DNA from: an uncultured Saprospiraceae bacterium
Lineage (GTDB): Bacteria; Bacteroidota; Bacteroidia; Chitinophagales; Saprospiraceae
DNA: 63,408 bases
Assembly (NCBI GenBank): GCA_937974625.1
Contig: CALJVJ010000197.1
Span: 1-63,408 of the forward strand
Reading direction: 5' to 3'
Part shown: positions 51,421-62,010 of the stretch, piece after piece
How positions within the stretch are numbered: the first letter of the stretch is position 1
Layout of the letters: each line of letters opens with the position of its first letter
Position numbers and translations under genes: made by a program
The notes under the pieces: model-generated
Databases searched by the model: none
The model's input: only the letters and a program-made list of their open reading frames with translations
Told to the model about the DNA's origin: nothing

Positions 51421-52383
51421 TTAGGAAACCTCTCCGAACAAATCAATCAATTTCTCTGCTAATTCCAGTCCAATATTTCTTTGTGCTTCTTGAGTAGATG
51501 CACCAATATGCGGAGAAACAGAAATTCTTGGATGATTTAATAAATCAGCCCTAGGTGTTGGTTCGTTTTCAAAAACATCTAAACCTGCCCCGCCTACTTT
51601 ACCACTTTCTAAAGCAGTTAATAATGCATCTTCATCAATCGTTCCTCCTCTCGCAGTATTCACTAAAATAACACCATCTTTCATCTTTGCCATTTCTTCT
51701 GCTCCCAATAAAGCTTTTCCTAAAGATGGAACGTGTAGAGAAATATAATCAGCGTTAGCTAGCATTTCGTCCATTTCTACTGTATCTATTTTTACTGATA
51801 CCGTAATTTCCTTGTTGCCTTGAAAAGATAATTGAATCGTTGCGTCATCCAACATTAAATCAACAGGTAAAACTGTCATACCTAAACCTAAACCAATCTT
51901 AGCCGTTTCTTGGCCTATTCTACCAAAACCAATGATACCTAATTTTTTACCTCTCAATTCTTGGCCTTTTGCATATGACTTCTTTAATTTTTTGAAGTCG
52001 CTATTTCCTTTAGCAGGCATGTCTCTATTAGACAGGTGCAAAAACCTAGATAAATTGAACATATGTCCAAATGCCAACTCTGCAACAGACTTAGAAGAAG
52101 CTGCAGGCGTATTAATTACTTGAATCCCTTTTCCTCTTGCATGCTTTACATCTATATTATCCAAGCCTACCCCTCCTCTACAGATAGCTTTTAAGTTTGG
52201 ACATTTGTCTATTAATGCAGTTCTAACCTTGGTGGCACTTCTTACACAAATTGCATCATAATTTGGTAATTGAGCTTCTAAATCTTCTTGGGCAATTTTA
52301 TTGGTTTCCACTTGGTAGCCTGCTTCTTCTAAAAGCAATTGACCATCAGGATGAATACCGTCATTGATTAATATTTTTACCAT
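51421..52383 (-). CDS. serA: D-3-phosphoglycerate dehydrogenase (2-hydroxyacid dehydrogenase family)
   Basis: A 320-residue NAD-dependent dehydrogenase, likely the first enzyme of serine synthesis (3-phosphoglycerate to phosphohydroxypyruvate). The substrate loop CRGGVGLDNIDV, the nucleotide fold GIIGFGRIGQE (about 149-159), the NTARGGTIDEDAL segment with the catalytic Arg and the SPHIGASTQEAQ segment with the catalytic His are all in place. It is the short form without the ACT domain used for serine feedback in E. coli, so it is likely not regulated in that way. serC and serB are not near. Other hydroxyacid dehydrogenases are possible, but the motif set fits SerA best. Confidence 0.88.
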   Translation of the reverse strand: MVKILINDGIHPDGQLLLEEAGYQVETNKIAQEDLEAQLPNYDAICVRSATKVRTALIDKCPNLKAICRGGVGLDNIDVKHARGKGIQVINTPAASSKSVAELAFGHMFNLSRFLHLSNRDMPAKGNSDFKKLKKSYAKGQELRGKKLGIIGFGRIGQETAKIGLGLGMTVLPVDLMLDDATIQLSFQGNKEITVSVKIDTVEMDEMLANADYISLHVPSLGKALLGAEEMAKMKDGVILVNTARGGTIDEDALLTALESGKVGGAGLDVFENEPTPRADLLNHPRISVSPHIGASTQEAQRNIGLELAEKLIDLFGEVS

Positions 52384-52500
52384 GATGTTGGATTATTTTT
52401 TATAAAAACTTAAAAAAGTAGTTTTATTTATAATATTAGGAAGTGCAAAGTACGCTAAAATTTAGGTCTAAATCCAGTAATTTAAGTGTGGATGAAAAAG

Positions 52501-52539
52501 ACAAAAGGCATATCAAAATTTGATTGATATGCCTTTTGT
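52501..52539. terminator. Terminator after the SprB-repeat gene
   Basis: A perfect 16 bp stem ACAAAAGGCATATCAA (52501-52516) with TTGATATGCCTTTTGT (52524-52539), T-runs both sides. Confidence 0.85.
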
Positions 52540-52613
52540 TTTTTAATAAAATATTATGTCAAACTTTTTAAGATTAGCCAAAAATAATTTTATAACTACC
52601 TGAAAAACAAGTT

Positions 52614-55600
52614 TTAATTTTTAATATAAAAAAGTTTCTCTCCAAATACAGGATTATTATCTACTGTTATTTTTAAGTAAAATATTCCTGAACTATAGTT
52701 GGACAAATCAATTTCTTGATGAATATCCCTAATCTTTGTTTTTTCTAATAGAAATACCTGTTTACCAATCCCATCTAAAAGTATGATTGTTACATCCACT
52801 GTTTTGACAAACTGCAAATCTAAATAACTAACCTGATTCGTAGGGTTAGGGTACAAATTAAAATTGACTAATTCTGGTAAATCTGTAATCGGGTCTGTAA
52901 TATCTAAGCTTTGATTTTTTCTTTGTTCGCAATTATTCTGGTCCGTAACAATCACGTAATAATCTCCTAATACCACTCCTGTTACGATAGCACTTGTCCC
53001 AATAATTTCATCATTTTCATTAAACCAAAGGTAACTGTAGGGTGCTGTACCTCCATAAATGGTATCTACACTTAATGTACCTCGGTTCGACTGTTCATTA
53101 AAAACGGAAGAAGTAACCATGCTGTCAATGATTAAGTCATTATCAATTACTAAATCATTGAGTTCAATGCTACAGTCATTCGCATCTTGTATCGTGACGA
53201 AATAGGTACCACCAGCTAAGTTATTAGCAGAATTAGACGTAGAGATAATTGTACCAGATTCATCTCGCCACTTATAGCTATAAGAATTAGAAACTCCTCC
53301 TGAAACGTCTAACCTGATAAATCCTTCACAATTAATTAAATCAATTCTCGTTGAATCAACTTTTAGTAATGGTGGGGTTCTTAAAGTAACAGATTTTGTC
53401 ATCTCTGTTCCATTCTCATCTGTTACCGTAACTCCATAAATCCCTGGTTCTAAATTAATTAAATTTCTAGTCGTATCACCTGTACTCCAAAGGTAGGTAT
53501 AAGGCGGAACGCCACAAATAACTTTAGCTTCAATAAACCCAGAATTGTCCTCAAAACAATTTAAATCCGTGGTTAACAAGGCAATATCTAACTCTTCAAC
53601 CTTTATAGCAATTGTTGTATCTAGCTGTACGATACAGTCATTTTCATCCGTAGCAGTTAGCGCATACATTCCGGGCAGTAAATTTTGGATGGACGCAGTA
53701 GTCGCTCCTGTATTCCAATTAAATTCATAAGGAAAAGTACCTCCACTGACGTTAATTTGAATTTCTCCACTATCATCACCTACACATAAAGAATCTGTTA
53801 CAAAACTGCTGGAAATAGTAAAAGGATTAGATGGAGAAACTATTTCTGGAAATAGTTCGCCGCTTGACCACGCACAATTATTAGCATCAGTAATTGTCAA
53901 AGCATAAGTTCCCGCTACTAAATTAGCTACATCTTGAGTTGTATCTCCATGGCTCCATTCATATTGATATGGCGCATTTCCGCCCAATGGTGTAATAGCA
54001 TAAGCTCCATTATTATCTCCAAAACAAGCCAATTCGTTTGTAAAACCATCTAAATTTACAGAAATATTCCCTTCGGGAATTAAGTCTACATCCCCTAAAT
54101 AACCAACACATAAATAATCATTGCTTTCGTCTATAACACTCACATTATAATTCCCTGTACTCAAGCCTTGCAAACTCATTACGTCCCCATCAATAGCCTG
54201 TACTCCATTATTCCAAAAATATTGATAACTACCAAATCCACCATTTACTTTTACGGTTATTGTTCCGTCTGATGTATTCTCACAATTAGGATTATCTGCT
54301 GTAATTAATTCAATATCTAAACTATCTTCTATCAGGTTGATTTCAAAAGAACGAATTAAAGAACATTCTGCGCCATCAGTTATCGTAACGGTATAAATTC
54401 CCGCATCTAAATTGGTTAAATCTTCACTTAATAAACCATTATTCCATTCAAAATTAATACCTGCCCTGCCTCCAGTAGCATTGATGTCAATTAAACCACT
54501 TTCTGGACTAGAACAACTCACATTTCTAACTTCGTCTATTTGGAGCTGTATTGGACTAGAAGACTCTACTTCAAAAGTATAGGCAGGAGAAACACAGTTA
54601 TTAGCATCAATGATTTCTAACTTATAATTACCTCCATCAATATTTTGTAAAACAGCATCAGTTGTACGAACAATCCGATTATTTGGAAGGGTCCAACTAT
54701 ACATGTAAGGTAAGGTTCCTCCTTGAACATTGGCAATAGCATTACCGTCATTTTCTCCAAAACAAGAAGGAGGCTCAGCCAAAATGGTATCTATTTGTAA
54801 AAAATCTGGTTCCGTTATTTCAAAGCTGGTATTTAGCACACAACCTATATTATCTGTAATTTCTAGTTCATAATTCCCTGCGGTCAAGGTCGTATTTTCG
54901 TTACTTAACCAAAGTCCACTAGAATTATTGACTATCACAGAACTGTCCTGCCATTGGAAGGAAAAAAGATTAGCACCTGGAGCATCACTTTTAATATTAT
55001 AAAAGACGACTCCATTATCCGAATCTTTACATTGAATAGAATCAATCACAAGAAAATCATTCACGGATAATAATTGAGGTGCTGCTAATGCAACCGTATC
55101 AGAAATTGAAATACAACCATTATTATCCTGCACTTCAACAAAATAGCTATCCGTACTTAAATTATTGATAGTAGCAGTAGTTGCACTATTATTCCAAGTG
55201 AAACTATAAGGAGCGACCCCTCCATTTACACTAGCTTCAATAGTCCCATTATCTACCCCTATACATAGTGGGTCTACAGATAAAAAGGAAATATCCATTA
55301 ATTCAGGTGCACTGACAATTATGGAATCTAGCATAAAAGTACAATTTTCAATATCTGAAACCGTCACACTATATATACCTGCGCTAACATTGTTTAAGTT
55401 TGGTGTTGTTGCTAGAGTGCTCCATTCATAGCCGTAATTCCCTGTTCCTCCGCTAACCGTTAAATTAATGGCACCATCACTAATTTCGTTACATAATGGG
55501 CTTACTATACTTGTTTGTACGGTTAAATCGGGTGGGTTATTCAAAGTATTATTGGCCTCTTTTATACAATTATTCGCATCCGTAACTTTTAAGGTATAGG

Positions 55601-58600
55601 TATCCGCCAATAGTCCATAGGCTATTGGTGTAGTTTGATTTAGTTCGTCATTCCATTCATAAGAATAAGGAAACGTACCTCCTGTAACAACAGAATGAAC
55701 TTCTCCATCTGCTTGCCCAAAACAGTTTGGGTCGAAACTGGTTAATCCAACTTCAAGAACTGGCGTCGGAGCTATTACTATCGTATCAGTAATCATACAA
55801 TTTTTAGCATCTGAAATAGTTACTCGATAATTGGCTGGTGTCAAATTTGAAGGATTAGAAATATTGGATATCCCATTATCCCATGAAAAATTGTAAGCCC
55901 CATCCGTTGTTGGTGTACCTCCTGTAACCGTTAAATCAATAGACGCATCTGATAATCCAGTACAACTAGGTGAAATGGTGTTTTTATTTAAAATCTCTAG
56001 TAAAGTCGGTTCAAACACTATAATACTATCAATTGGACAAGGTGCCACATTATCTGCATCTACTATCACAGAATAAACACCTCCACTTAAAGCCGAGACA
56101 TTTTGATTCGTAGAAAAAACAGAAGTGCCATCACTCCATTGATACGTAGGGTTTATCAATCCACCAACGTTCAAAGTTATTGTCCCATCATTGAGTCCAA
56201 AACAAGTGACATCTGTAATTTGGTCTATCCCAAAATTAGGCCCACTAACAAACTGTTGTGGAAGACTTTTGCTGCAACCAAAGTTATCCGTCACGGTAAT
56301 ATTATAGGCACCAAGTTCTAAATCGGGAATTGTATAATCGGTTGTCCCAATATTATTATCCACTCCAGAAACAGCTCCACTCCAAGTGTAATTATAAGGA
56401 GCTTGACCATCTTGAGGAGTTATTATAATAGCACCATCTTCTTGACAAAAACTAGGTGCTTGAATATCCGTTACTTGAATCGTACTGATACTTGGTAATG
56501 TATGTACTACTAGCTGGTCTGTTGCCGAGCAACCATTCGTTTGAGAGGTTACCGTTAAGGTAATCGTTTGATGAAAATCTTTAGACCGAGCAAAAACAAT
56601 TGCCTCTGCCCCTTGAGCTCCTGTACTCCAATCAAAATCAAAAGGCCCAATACCTCTTCCTTGTTCTACTCCAGTAATTAGCTGCGGAGCACCTTGAAAA
56701 CATAAGTCCAGCGTATCTCCTGCTGTAATATTTACTGAAGGCGTCGGTTGTCTTAAAAAAGTAACGGCCAATTCATCTGTACAACCTGAATTTGATTTGG
56801 CTTGAATGTAAAAAATAGAATCCGTAGAAACGGTTACTATCGCATTTGTAATTTGTGCTGTACTTGAATAAGAATCATTGGAGAAAAACAGTATCGTATC
56901 CGTTGCATCATTTGCATCTTGGATAACCAAACTTCGTAAATCAAATGTTGTATTCTCACAAATACTCTGATTGCCTGAGGCATTCGTGATTTGTGGTTTC
57001 GAATTAACAATTACCTGAACTGGCTGCAAGTTACTAGAGCAAGTTTGTCCAGAAAAATTCTTGGATTCTTGAAAATAATAAGTTGTTGTATCCGTCAATA
57101 GAGGCGTAGTAAAAGTAACTCCCGAATCAATTGGTGACAACCCTAATACATCATTAAACCAATAAATTTGTCCCGTATTAGAAGGCGTAGTCGTAATCGT
57201 TGCCATTTCTCCGCTACAAATTGGGGTAACTACAAAAGTTGGATTAAAAATAACCGCATCATCAGCCATCCCATTACAATTTTCATCAATCCCATTACAA
57301 GGAATTTCTGTTGCATTAGGATTTATATTTACATTGGTATCATCACAATCCTGATTATTGACGACATAGCCTACCGGTTGAGCTGCAAAACAAACAGCCA
57401 AAGAGTCAGATGGGTTACCAAAACCATCATTATCTGTATCCGCATAAAAAATATCACTAGCTTTTAATTGAGACCCATAAAAGGTTAATCGGTCAAGCCC
57501 AATATCTCCTCTAAAATTAAGTGCTGCTGAAACGCCTCTAAATCTAAATTGTACCACACTACCATCATAAGGCGTCAAATTGATATACTGTTTAATCCAT
57601 TCGTCTCCTTGGTTTCCAGTTTGCTGCCATACATCAACCCAATTTATACCATCTGTAGTAATCTCTAAAAATAAGGCATTCACATTATTGCCAAACATAT
57701 GGTAATAAAACGAGAAATGGCAAATACCTGTACTAGCATCCACTTCTATACAGTCTGACTGTAAAATGGCTTCTTTGCTTGGTTTACAAGTTCCCGAAGA
57801 TTCTAAATATATATATTGCCCGTTAACGTTGGCATCATTAGTTGGCCCAGTACCTGAGGTAATAGTACTACCACTATTGACAATCCAGTCAATATCATCT
57901 GTTACAGCATTTTTCCAAACACCTGTTAAGGTAGGACAATCAATACAGGTTCCATCAGCATTACAATCTTGTTGTGTGTCAAAATCTTCAGATAAGGTGG
58001 TAGGAGATAAAATACAATCTGTCGTAGCACTCGCTTTACAAGAGTTATAAAAATAGGTATAGCTACTGCAAGATTTTCGAACGTAAATATCGTAGGTCGT
58101 TAACTCATTTAAATTAGTCAAATCAAATTCCTCTACACAATTTAAAACGACAACTTGACTATTTGAAGACCCCGCAATGGTTCCATTTCCTGGTACAAAC
58201 CCTTGTGGACCGTATTCCACAATCACATTTCCACTGCATTGTCCATTATTGTTCCACCCTAAATCTATAGTGGTTGCTGTAATATTAAATGCCTCTAAAA
58301 TGGTAGGAGCAAGACAGCCTAAGGGTTCAAAAAGTAATTCAACATGTTCTAACGTTCCAACATCCGCAAATTTATCATCACAGACTTTTAGCATCCAGTT
58401 CCCATTAGGGTTAAAAGGTGTAGAAAGATAAAAATTGGTAAAACTTTCTTCAGGCACGAATGTGCCAATGGCTTCTGTACTTTGAACTATATTTTTTACT
58501 GAATCTGAGGTACAGATAGATTCTGATAAAATGAAAGGCGCTTCACAATTAGCAACGGATGGGTCTCCAAAGTGGTTGGTAGACGCGCCTCTTTCGTTAA

Positions 58601-58889
58601 TTAATTTTATTTCAGTTGTCCCATCAGGAGCGATTAAAGAAACCTGTAAATCGTTTCTCCAAGCATGGCTAATTACTAGCCTCACTTCTGATAAAAATAC
58701 GTTTTGCCCCAGTTGATTGCCAGGTGCATTATTAATAGGGATTGTTACTTGTACGCAATTATCGTCAGGAATAGTAATTCCTAAATTACAATCTCCATTA
58801 TTAATCACTACTTGTGAATGAAGTGTTGAGATTAAGCTACTGCAAAACGCAATGAATAAAATCAATTTGAGGGTAATCGGTCTTTTCAT
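52614..58889 (-). CDS. Giant secreted SprB-repeat protein with P-domain and T9SS sorting tail
   Basis: A 2091-residue cell-surface protein. Order: signal peptide (1-25, ending LHSQ); a proprotein-convertase P-like domain (about 35-190, with SEVRLVISHAWRNDLQVSLIAPDGT); a fibronectin-like domain (about 193-290); a MAM/jelly-roll-like domain (about 300-475); a putative calcium-binding MopE-type motif (about 480-545, DTDNDGFGNPSD and DCDDTNVNINPNATE); Ig-like segments; about fifteen SprB-type repeats (about 800-1990) of the form C-x-G-x(2)-DG...GG-x-PY-x-Y-x-W...Y-x-V-x-VTD-x-N-x-C; and a T9SS sorting domain (2000-2091, NFNLYPNPTNQVSYLDL). SprB repeats occur in gliding adhesins, so attachment or motility is likely. 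Monocistronic. Confidence 0.9.
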   Translation of the reverse strand: MKRPITLKLILFIAFCSSLISTLHSQVVINNGDCNLGITIPDDNCVQVTIPINNAPGNQLGQNVFLSEVRLVISHAWRNDLQVSLIAPDGTTEIKLINERGASTNHFGDPSVANCEAPFILSESICTSDSVKNIVQSTEAIGTFVPEESFTNFYLSTPFNPNGNWMLKVCDDKFADVGTLEHVELLFEPLGCLAPTILEAFNITATTIDLGWNNNGQCSGNVIVEYGPQGFVPGNGTIAGSSNSQVVVLNCVEEFDLTNLNELTTYDIYVRKSCSSYTYFYNSCKASATTDCILSPTTLSEDFDTQQDCNADGTCIDCPTLTGVWKNAVTDDIDWIVNSGSTITSGTGPTNDANVNGQYIYLESSGTCKPSKEAILQSDCIEVDASTGICHFSFYYHMFGNNVNALFLEITTDGINWVDVWQQTGNQGDEWIKQYINLTPYDGSVVQFRFRGVSAALNFRGDIGLDRLTFYGSQLKASDIFYADTDNDGFGNPSDSLAVCFAAQPVGYVVNNQDCDDTNVNINPNATEIPCNGIDENCNGMADDAVIFNPTFVVTPICSGEMATITTTPSNTGQIYWFNDVLGLSPIDSGVTFTTPLLTDTTTYYFQESKNFSGQTCSSNLQPVQVIVNSKPQITNASGNQSICENTTFDLRSLVIQDANDATDTILFFSNDSYSSTAQITNAIVTVSTDSIFYIQAKSNSGCTDELAVTFLRQPTPSVNITAGDTLDLCFQGAPQLITGVEQGRGIGPFDFDWSTGAQGAEAIVFARSKDFHQTITLTVTSQTNGCSATDQLVVHTLPSISTIQVTDIQAPSFCQEDGAIIITPQDGQAPYNYTWSGAVSGVDNNIGTTDYTIPDLELGAYNITVTDNFGCSKSLPQQFVSGPNFGIDQITDVTCFGLNDGTITLNVGGLINPTYQWSDGTSVFSTNQNVSALSGGVYSVIVDADNVAPCPIDSIIVFEPTLLEILNKNTISPSCTGLSDASIDLTVTGGTPTTDGAYNFSWDNGISNISNPSNLTPANYRVTISDAKNCMITDTIVIAPTPVLEVGLTSFDPNCFGQADGEVHSVVTGGTFPYSYEWNDELNQTTPIAYGLLADTYTLKVTDANNCIKEANNTLNNPPDLTVQTSIVSPLCNEISDGAINLTVSGGTGNYGYEWSTLATTPNLNNVSAGIYSVTVSDIENCTFMLDSIIVSAPELMDISFLSVDPLCIGVDNGTIEASVNGGVAPYSFTWNNSATTATINNLSTDSYFVEVQDNNGCISISDTVALAAPQLLSVNDFLVIDSIQCKDSDNGVVFYNIKSDAPGANLFSFQWQDSSVIVNNSSGLWLSNENTTLTAGNYELEITDNIGCVLNTSFEITEPDFLQIDTILAEPPSCFGENDGNAIANVQGGTLPYMYSWTLPNNRIVRTTDAVLQNIDGGNYKLEIIDANNCVSPAYTFEVESSSPIQLQIDEVRNVSCSSPESGLIDINATGGRAGINFEWNNGLLSEDLTNLDAGIYTVTITDGAECSLIRSFEINLIEDSLDIELITADNPNCENTSDGTITVKVNGGFGSYQYFWNNGVQAIDGDVMSLQGLSTGNYNVSVIDESNDYLCVGYLGDVDLIPEGNISVNLDGFTNELACFGDNNGAYAITPLGGNAPYQYEWSHGDTTQDVANLVAGTYALTITDANNCAWSSGELFPEIVSPSNPFTISSSFVTDSLCVGDDSGEIQINVSGGTFPYEFNWNTGATTASIQNLLPGMYALTATDENDCIVQLDTTIAIKVEELDIALLTTDLNCFEDNSGFIEAKVICGVPPYTYLWSTGDTTRNLINLEPGIYGVTVTDENGTEMTKSVTLRTPPLLKVDSTRIDLINCEGFIRLDVSGGVSNSYSYKWRDESGTIISTSNSANNLAGGTYFVTIQDANDCSIELNDLVIDNDLIIDSMVTSSVFNEQSNRGTLSVDTIYGGTAPYSYLWFNENDEIIGTSAIVTGVVLGDYYVIVTDQNNCEQRKNQSLDITDPITDLPELVNFNLYPNPTNQVSYLDLQFVKTVDVTIILLDGIGKQVFLLEKTKIRDIHQEIDLSNYSSGIFYLKITVDNNPVFGEKLFYIKN

Positions 58890-59181
58890 ATAGAAAACGT
58901 AGTGTGGGACAAAAATGGATTTAACACCCTTATGACCCTATTACAATAATTACAAAAGCAGAAAAAATTGTTCCACCTTTACCTATTTGGATAAAGTGGA
59001 CAACAAAAGTGCTTCCTTTTTTATAGAAAATTGAATTATTAGGCAGAAAATAGTAGCGATAGGTTATTTAGAATGATACTCGGATATTGTAAAAATATCA
59101 AAATATTGCCTTACTTCGCAACGGAATTGTGTCTAGTGTTTAGCAAAGACACCTTTTTTGTTATTAATCAACTAACGTATA

Positions 59182-60891
59182 ATGATGAATCGTATTCTTT
59201 TTATAGCCCTGTTTTTTTTGATTTATGCCTGCGAATCAGAAAAAACGGTTGCGGATATGGTGCTAATCAATGGAACGATTGCTACTGTAGATGAAAAAAA
59301 TCCACATGCAGAAGCTATTGCTTTCCAAGATGATAGAATCTTGCAAATTGGCAAGACTACTGATATTCAAAAATTGGTTGGAGCAACTACTAAAGTCATT
59401 GATTTAGAAGGAAATTTTGCGATGCCCGGTATTATTGAAGGTCATGGTCATTTTTCAGGCATCGGAACTACCCTACAAAATCTAAATTTTATTAAATCTA
59501 AAAATTGGAATGACATTGTAGCAATGGTGGAAGAAAAAGCTAAGACCGCAAAACCTGGTGAATGGATTACCGGTAGAGGTTGGCACCAAGAAAAATGGAA
59601 CGAAGCATTAGATAAACAAGTGTTGGGTTACCCTTATCATGATAAACTAAGTGAAATATCGCCTAATAATCCTGTTATGTTACGTCATGCTAGTGGGCAT
59701 GGATTATTAGCGAATGAACAAGCCATGAAAATAGCAGGTGTCTCCAAAGAAACACCTAATCCAAATGGGGGAGAAATCGTCAGAGATTCTAGAGGCGAAG
59801 CAATTGGTGTTTTTGAAGAAACAGCTATGGGTATTATTGGAAATGCCTACGATGAATACTTAAAAACTTTATCTGATGCCGACAAGGCAAAAATTTGGTT
59901 TGATGGAATCGAATTAGCAGAAGCCGAATGCATCAAAAAAGGCATTACTTCTTTCCAAGATGCAGGTTCTTCTTTTCTAGAAATTGACCGATATAAACAA
60001 TTAGCAGAAGATGGCAAATTAGATTTAAGACTTTGGGCGATGATTGGTAGTCGTGAGGAAAATTTAGCAGAAAACTTAAAGAACTTTCCTATCTTAAATG
60101 CTGGTAATCATTTTTTTACAAGCCGTGCTATCAAGGGCTATTTAGATGGCGCCTTAGGGTCATTTGGAGCTTGGTTGCTTGAATCTTACGATGATAAACC
60201 TGATTTTCATGGACAAAATGTTACCCCTATCGAAGAGATTGCCCGAATAGCTGGCTTAGCAGCAAAACATAACTTACAATACTGTGTACATGCTATCGGG
60301 GATAGAGGGAATCGAGAGATGTTGGATTTATTTGAAAGCATTTTCAAAACACTGCCCGACCAATCTGATTTTAGATGGAGAATAGAACACTCTCAACATA
60401 TTGACCCTGCTGACATTCCTCGCTTTGCTGATTTGGGCGTAATTGCTGCCATGCAAGCGATTCATTGTACGTCTGATGCGCCTTTTGTTATCAAAAGATT
60501 AGGCGAAAAAAGAGCACGAGAAGGCGCATATCCTTGGCGGTCGCTTTTAGATGCAGGAGCTGTCGTTACTAATGGAACTGACGCCCCCGTGGAAGATGTA
60601 GACCCTATCGAAAGTTTTTATGCCTCCGTTACTAGAAAGCGCGCGGATAGTGGTATGGCTTTTTTCCCAGAACAAAGTATGACTAGAGAAGAAGGTCTAA
60701 AAGCTTATACACTATCTAATGCTTGGGCAGCTTTTGAAGAAAAAGATAAAGGCTCTTTAGAAGTAGGAAAATTAGCGGATGTAACGGTGTTATCGAAAAA
60801 CCTATTGACTTGTGGAGACAATGAAATTTTAGATGCAGATGTGCTGTATACAATTATTGGAGGAAAAGTGAAGTATGATGGGACTGAATAG
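59182..60891 (+). CDS. YtcJ-like amidohydrolase, lipoprotein form
   Basis: A 569-residue metal-dependent hydrolase with a signal peptide and lipobox cysteine 17 (FLIYAC), so it should be an outer- or periplasmic-face lipoprotein. The metal motif HxH is in PGIIEGHGHFSGIG; later ligands or active-site segments are VHAIGDRGNREMLDLFE, RIEHSQHIDPADIPRFADLG and NGTDAPVEDVDPIESF. The domain order is that of the amidohydrolase 3 (YtcJ) family, whose substrates vary widely. Most relatives lack a lipobox. Two ATG codons open the frame (59182, 59185). A 29 bp inverted repeat (60957-61025) follows and separates it from the convergent oxidoreductase gene. Confidence 0.88.
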   Translation: MMNRILFIALFFLIYACESEKTVADMVLINGTIATVDEKNPHAEAIAFQDDRILQIGKTTDIQKLVGATTKVIDLEGNFAMPGIIEGHGHFSGIGTTLQNLNFIKSKNWNDIVAMVEEKAKTAKPGEWITGRGWHQEKWNEALDKQVLGYPYHDKLSEISPNNPVMLRHASGHGLLANEQAMKIAGVSKETPNPNGGEIVRDSRGEAIGVFEETAMGIIGNAYDEYLKTLSDADKAKIWFDGIELAEAECIKKGITSFQDAGSSFLEIDRYKQLAEDGKLDLRLWAMIGSREENLAENLKNFPILNAGNHFFTSRAIKGYLDGALGSFGAWLLESYDDKPDFHGQNVTPIEEIARIAGLAAKHNLQYCVHAIGDRGNREMLDLFESIFKTLPDQSDFRWRIEHSQHIDPADIPRFADLGVIAAMQAIHCTSDAPFVIKRLGEKRAREGAYPWRSLLDAGAVVTNGTDAPVEDVDPIESFYASVTRKRADSGMAFFPEQSMTREEGLKAYTLSNAWAAFEEKDKGSLEVGKLADVTVLSKNLLTCGDNEILDADVLYTIIGGKVKYDGTE

Positions 60892-60956
60892 GCTTTAGAT
60901 ATCAAGTGCAAGTATTAAATCCAAGTGCAATAGCGCGTCAGATAAAAACAGATAAT

Positions 60957-61025
60957 AATCCATTGTCCTTTATTAATCCATTGTAGACAAAAAATATACA
61001 ACGGATTAATAAAGGACAATGGATT
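60957..61025. terminator. 29 bp-arm inverted repeat between convergent genes; bidirectional terminator or palindromic element
   Basis: The arm at 60957-60985 matches the complement of 60997-61025 over 29 bases with one transition, around an 11-base A-rich loop. It is far longer than a normal terminator stem. Confidence 0.75.
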
Positions 61026-61029
61026 TTGA

Positions 61030-62010
61030 CTAGGCAATTTTTAAAATAATCTTTCCAATATTTTTATTCGCCTCCATATATCGGTGTGCTTCCACTACAT
61101 CGGTCCAATCATATATAGAATCAATTACTGGTTTAAATTCACCCGTCTCGAATCGATTCCAAGCAAAATCATATAAGTCTTTTGTGAGTCTTGCCTTATA
61201 ATCTAGCGTTCTTGCTCGTAGCGTTGACCCCTGAATTTTTATTCTTTTGAATAAAATAGGAAGCATATTTAACTCAGTCAACTTAAATCCGCCCATTAAA
61301 GCAAGCATTACCATGCGACCGTCGAAATTTAGAGAATTGATATTTTGTTGAAAATAAGATGCTGCCAGAAAATCAATAATCATATCTACTCCTTTTCCTT
61401 CGGTAAATGCCAATACTTGTTCTTGGAAATTTTCCGTTTTATAATCAATTGCTTTGGCTGCTCCCAAATTCAAGCAAGTTTCATGCTTTCCTTTAGATGC
61501 CGTGACAAAGATTTCTGCACCAATGGCTTTCGAAATTTGTATAGCCGCAGTACCTACCCCACTTGCTCCTGCATGAATCAAAATACGTTCTCCTTGCTTT
61601 AATTGACCAAGCCAATTAATGGTTTGAAACGCCGTCAAAAATACTTCTGGAATTCCAGCCGCTGCTTCATAAGAAAGATTTGTAGGAATCGGTAACGCTT
61701 GGTCCGCTGGAATGACGGCGTATTCTGCGTACCCGCCTCCACCAATTAAACCACAAATTTTATCTCCTATTTTCCACTTGGTTACTTCTTTTCCTAGACC
61801 GACTACTTCACCCGCTATTTCTAAACCCAAAATAGGACTGTCTCCAGGAGGTGGTGGATATTGTCCTTTACGCTGCATGGTATCTGCACGATTTAAGGCT
61901 GTTGCATGTACCTTTATCAGTAACTCATGAGGTTTTGGTACTGGCTTTTCCCAATCTCCAATATGTAAATTTTCGGGTTCTCCAAACGCTTTAATTAGAA
62001 CGGCTTTCAT
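61030..62010 (-). CDS. Zinc-type alcohol dehydrogenase-like quinone oxidoreductase (PIG3 type)
   Basis: A 326-residue NADPH-dependent enzyme of the medium-chain dehydrogenase superfamily. The N-terminal GroES-like part has LNRADTMQRKGQYPPPPG, a signature of the TP53I3/PIG3 quinone oxidoreductase group, and the nucleotide fold contains HAGASGVGTAAIQISKA (about 144-160). The zinc-binding residues of true alcohol dehydrogenases are absent. It reduces quinones or similar enones; exact substrate is unknown. No obvious partner genes. A short repeat GCTTAGGGC occurs twice just upstream (62019-62041). Confidence 0.88.
   Translation of the reverse strand: MKAVLIKAFGEPENLHIGDWEKPVPKPHELLIKVHATALNRADTMQRKGQYPPPPGDSPILGLEIAGEVVGLGKEVTKWKIGDKICGLIGGGGYAEYAVIPADQALPIPTNLSYEAAAGIPEVFLTAFQTINWLGQLKQGERILIHAGASGVGTAAIQISKAIGAEIFVTASKGKHETCLNLGAAKAIDYKTENFQEQVLAFTEGKGVDMIIDFLAASYFQQNINSLNFDGRMVMLALMGGFKLTELNMLPILFKRIKIQGSTLRARTLDYKARLTKDLYDFAWNRFETGEFKPVIDSIYDWTDVVEAHRYMEANKNIGKIILKIA

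Noticed and set aside
57168..57467. Open frame on the + strand inside the SprB-repeat gene
   Set aside because: It is a shadow of a long intact coding sequence with clear domains.
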